This document shows, piece after piece, positions 32,468-33,763 of a DNA stretch of 33,763 nt (the first letter of the stretch is position 1; every line of letters starts with the position of its first letter). The notes below the pieces were generated by a model, which saw nothing but the letters and a program-made list of their open reading frames with translations, searched no databases and was not told the origin of the DNA. A program made the translations under genes and the position numbers. Source of the DNA: Agrococcus beijingensis (GTDB taxonomy: Bacteria > Actinomycetota > Actinomycetes > Actinomycetales > Microbacteriaceae); assembly GCF_030758955.1 (NCBI RefSeq), contig NZ_CP132360.1, forward strand, positions 2,159,678 through 2,193,440. Direction: 5' to 3'.

Positions 32468-33726
32468 GCAACACCATCAAGCTACGCGCACTCCGCCCAT
32501 TGGCATCACGTGATTACCGTCTCCTGTTTGCCGCCGTCGGCATCGAGGTATTCGGGACCGGTATGTGGACGATCGTCATGGTCTTCCAAGTACTCGCACT
32601 CGATGACAGCCCACTTGCCTTGTCGGCGGTTGCAACCGGAATGAGTCTTGGCCTGTTTGCGTTCTCCGTTCTCGGTGGGGTTGTCGCAGACCGGTTCTCC
32701 AAACGGCGGATTCTCATTACAGTGCAGGGCTCAACGGCCGCGATCATGACCGCCGTGGCGGTCCTGTCGCTCACCGGGAATATCGAACTTTGGCACGTCG
32801 CCGCAGCCTCGTTCGCGATGGGTGCCGGGAGCGCCTTTTTCTACCCTGCGTACAGCGCTTACCTACCTGTGGTCCTTCCGCCGGAGCAACTCCTGGCCGC
32901 GAATGGGCTCGAAGGGGCGCTCCGTCCATCGATGGGGCAAGGGCTGGGCCCGGCCCTCGGTGGAGTCATCGTCGGTATGTTCTTCCCCGCTATCGGAGCG
33001 GTCATCGTCGCGGCTTCGTACGCGATTGCTTTCGTCATCACGTTGTTTCTTAGCCGTCGTGACGAACACACTGAGCCCACTCCTCCCGAGGATCGCCCGA
33101 GCGTCTGGGGTGACCTTCGTGCGGGGGTTGCCTACGTGGCTCGTACACGCTGGTTGCTTTGGACGCTGATCTTCGGGTCTTCGCTTGCGCTCATTGTCCA
33201 AGGCCCGATCGAAGTTCTCCTCCCGTTCCTCACCCGCGACCGATTCGAGGATGCTGAAGCTACTTTCGGGTTCCTTCTGGCCGCCTATGGGATAGGTGGG
33301 GCTGTCGGTTCGCTGATCGTGTCGTCGTTGAAGCTTCCTCGTCGGTACTTGACGTTTATGATCCTGTGCTGGGGTGGAGGAACACTACCTCTTGTGGTCA
33401 TTGGCGTTGCCGACAATTTGATCCTCATGCTCTCCGCGCTCTTTGTCGTCGGTGCACTCACCGGGGCTGGCGTTGTCGTGTGGGGAACATTGCTGCAACG
33501 GTTGGTGCCGCTCGACATGATCGGCCGAGTCGCCAGCCTCGACTTCTTCGTTTCGATCGCGTTCATGCCGGTCTCGATCGCCATCGCAGGGCCGCTCTCA
33601 CTGTTGGTTCCCATCCCCATCATCTTTGTGATTGCGGGAGTCATTCCGCCAGCTCTCGCGTTGATCGCATTGCTGGCCGGGCGCATGCGCCAGACCGAGG
33701 ACAGTCAACCACTAGACGCAGACTGA
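32464..33726 (+). CDS. MFS exporter (MFS_3, Mef/EntS-like)
   Basis: Proton-driven drug exporter of 420 aa with about 12 transmembrane helices and a central cytoplasmic loop (about residues 195-215; [17 protein letters not shown]). The [14 protein letters not shown] motif between helices 2 and 3 is the MFS signature [26 protein letters not shown] stretches match the MFS_3 branch that includes the macrolide efflux pump Mef. Its ATG overlaps the stop of the ABC-F gene by ATGA, so one message makes both proteins: one protects the ribosome, the other expels the drug. Substrate is inferred, not shown. The gene ends 37 bp before the window edge and looks complete. Confidence 0.93.
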   Translation: MSNTIKLRALRPLASRDYRLLFAAVGIEVFGTGMWTIVMVFQVLALDDSPLALSAVATGMSLGLFAFSVLGGVVADRFSKRRILITVQGSTAAIMTAVAVLSLTGNIELWHVAAASFAMGAGSAFFYPAYSAYLPVVLPPEQLLAANGLEGALRPSMGQGLGPALGGVIVGMFFPAIGAVIVAASYAIAFVITLFLSRRDEHTEPTPPEDRPSVWGDLRAGVAYVARTRWLLWTLIFGSSLALIVQGPIEVLLPFLTRDRFEDAEATFGFLLAAYGIGGAVGSLIVSSLKLPRRYLTFMILCWGGGTLPLVVIGVADNLILMLSALFVVGALTGAGVVVWGTLLQRLVPLDMIGRVASLDFFVSIAFMPVSIAIAGPLSLLVPIPIIFVIAGVIPPALALIALLAGRMRQTEDSQPLDAD

Positions 33727-33736
33727 CCTCGATGGC

Positions 33737-33753
33737 TCTGGGAATATCCCGGA
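33737..33753 (+). terminator. Possible hairpin after the MFS gene
   Basis: TCTGGGA (33737-33743) and TCCCGGA (33747-33753) pair over 7 bp (one G-T) with an ATA loop, 11 bp after the MFS stop. It is followed by a G7 run at the window edge. Modest support. Confidence 0.4.
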
Positions 33754-33763
33754 CGTGGGGGGG

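Noticed and set aside
19820..33763. CRISPR array or integrase gene in the accessory part
   Set aside because: No evenly spaced repeats and no tyrosine or serine recombinase frame are visible.

Overview
The window reads as the chromosome of a high-GC Gram-positive bacterium (Actinobacteria, most likely Microbacteriaceae such as Agrococcus or Microbacterium; the genus is a guess). The signs are a GroEL2-type chaperonin behind CIRCE boxes, an actinobacterial serC next to a DtxR/IdeR regulator, a WXG100 protein, an XPB-type repair helicase, and many genes with a TAnnnT box 6-8 nt before the start codon (leaderless-type). The first 19.8 kb look like host core: very high GC, with convergent gene pairs separated by perfect GC-rich hairpins. 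From 19.8 kb onward the GC and codon bias are visibly lower and the gene content is accessory.

Core part. 1-1.8 kb: groEL with two tandem CIRCE operators. 1.8-3.3 kb: TetR regulator divergent from a small alpha/beta-barrel-like protein, then a WXG100 protein. 3.3-5.6 kb: OmpR-type response regulator plus histidine kinase. 5.7-7.3 kb: XPB helicase. 7.4-12.6 kb: mostly metal and envelope genes (ArsR sensor + CDF efflux, mntH with a palindromic operator, M23 peptidase, DsbA-like protein, CmtR-like Cd/Pb sensor), sitting between the XPB helicase and its usual partner, the helicase-associated protein (12.7-14.4 kb). 14.4-17.7 kb: small membrane protein, cold-shock protein, DUF3027-like protein, serC, dtxR. 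17.9-19.7 kb: two secreted cysteine peptidases of the NlpC/P60 type. The M23 gene and both cysteine-peptidase genes carry a (G/A)T(A/G)AC-N6-GTAAC direct repeat in their promoters, which suggests one shared regulator, perhaps the MtrA response regulator.

Accessory part. A tRNA-Arg(CCU) gene at 19748-19819 marks the boundary, as expected for an integrated conjugative or mobilizable element. Next come a 158-bp debris segment with a C12 tract, a MobF (TrwC-like) relaxase/helicase that stops before its last helicase motifs, a C5 cytosine methyltransferase with a second-frame ORF inside it, and a six-gene, fully overlapping operon (tyrosine phosphatase, peptide-binding lipoprotein, two permeases, two ATPases) divergent from a TetR regulator. 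The last module is an ABC-F ribosome-protection gene translationally coupled to an MFS exporter. No integrase, transposase or second att site is visible; the element probably continues past the right edge.

The most interesting item is the leader of the ABC-F/MFS operon. A transcript predicted to begin exactly on an ATG encodes the hexapeptide MHLYFL and is followed by two hairpins. It closely resembles the macrolide-sensing MsrD leader peptide (MYLIFM, from memory), suggesting an actinobacterial, drug-induced attenuator of an msr/mef-like pair. Other leads are the shared direct-repeat regulon of cell-wall hydrolases, the dual-frame methyltransferase locus, and the metal-gene block splitting the XPB helicase pair.
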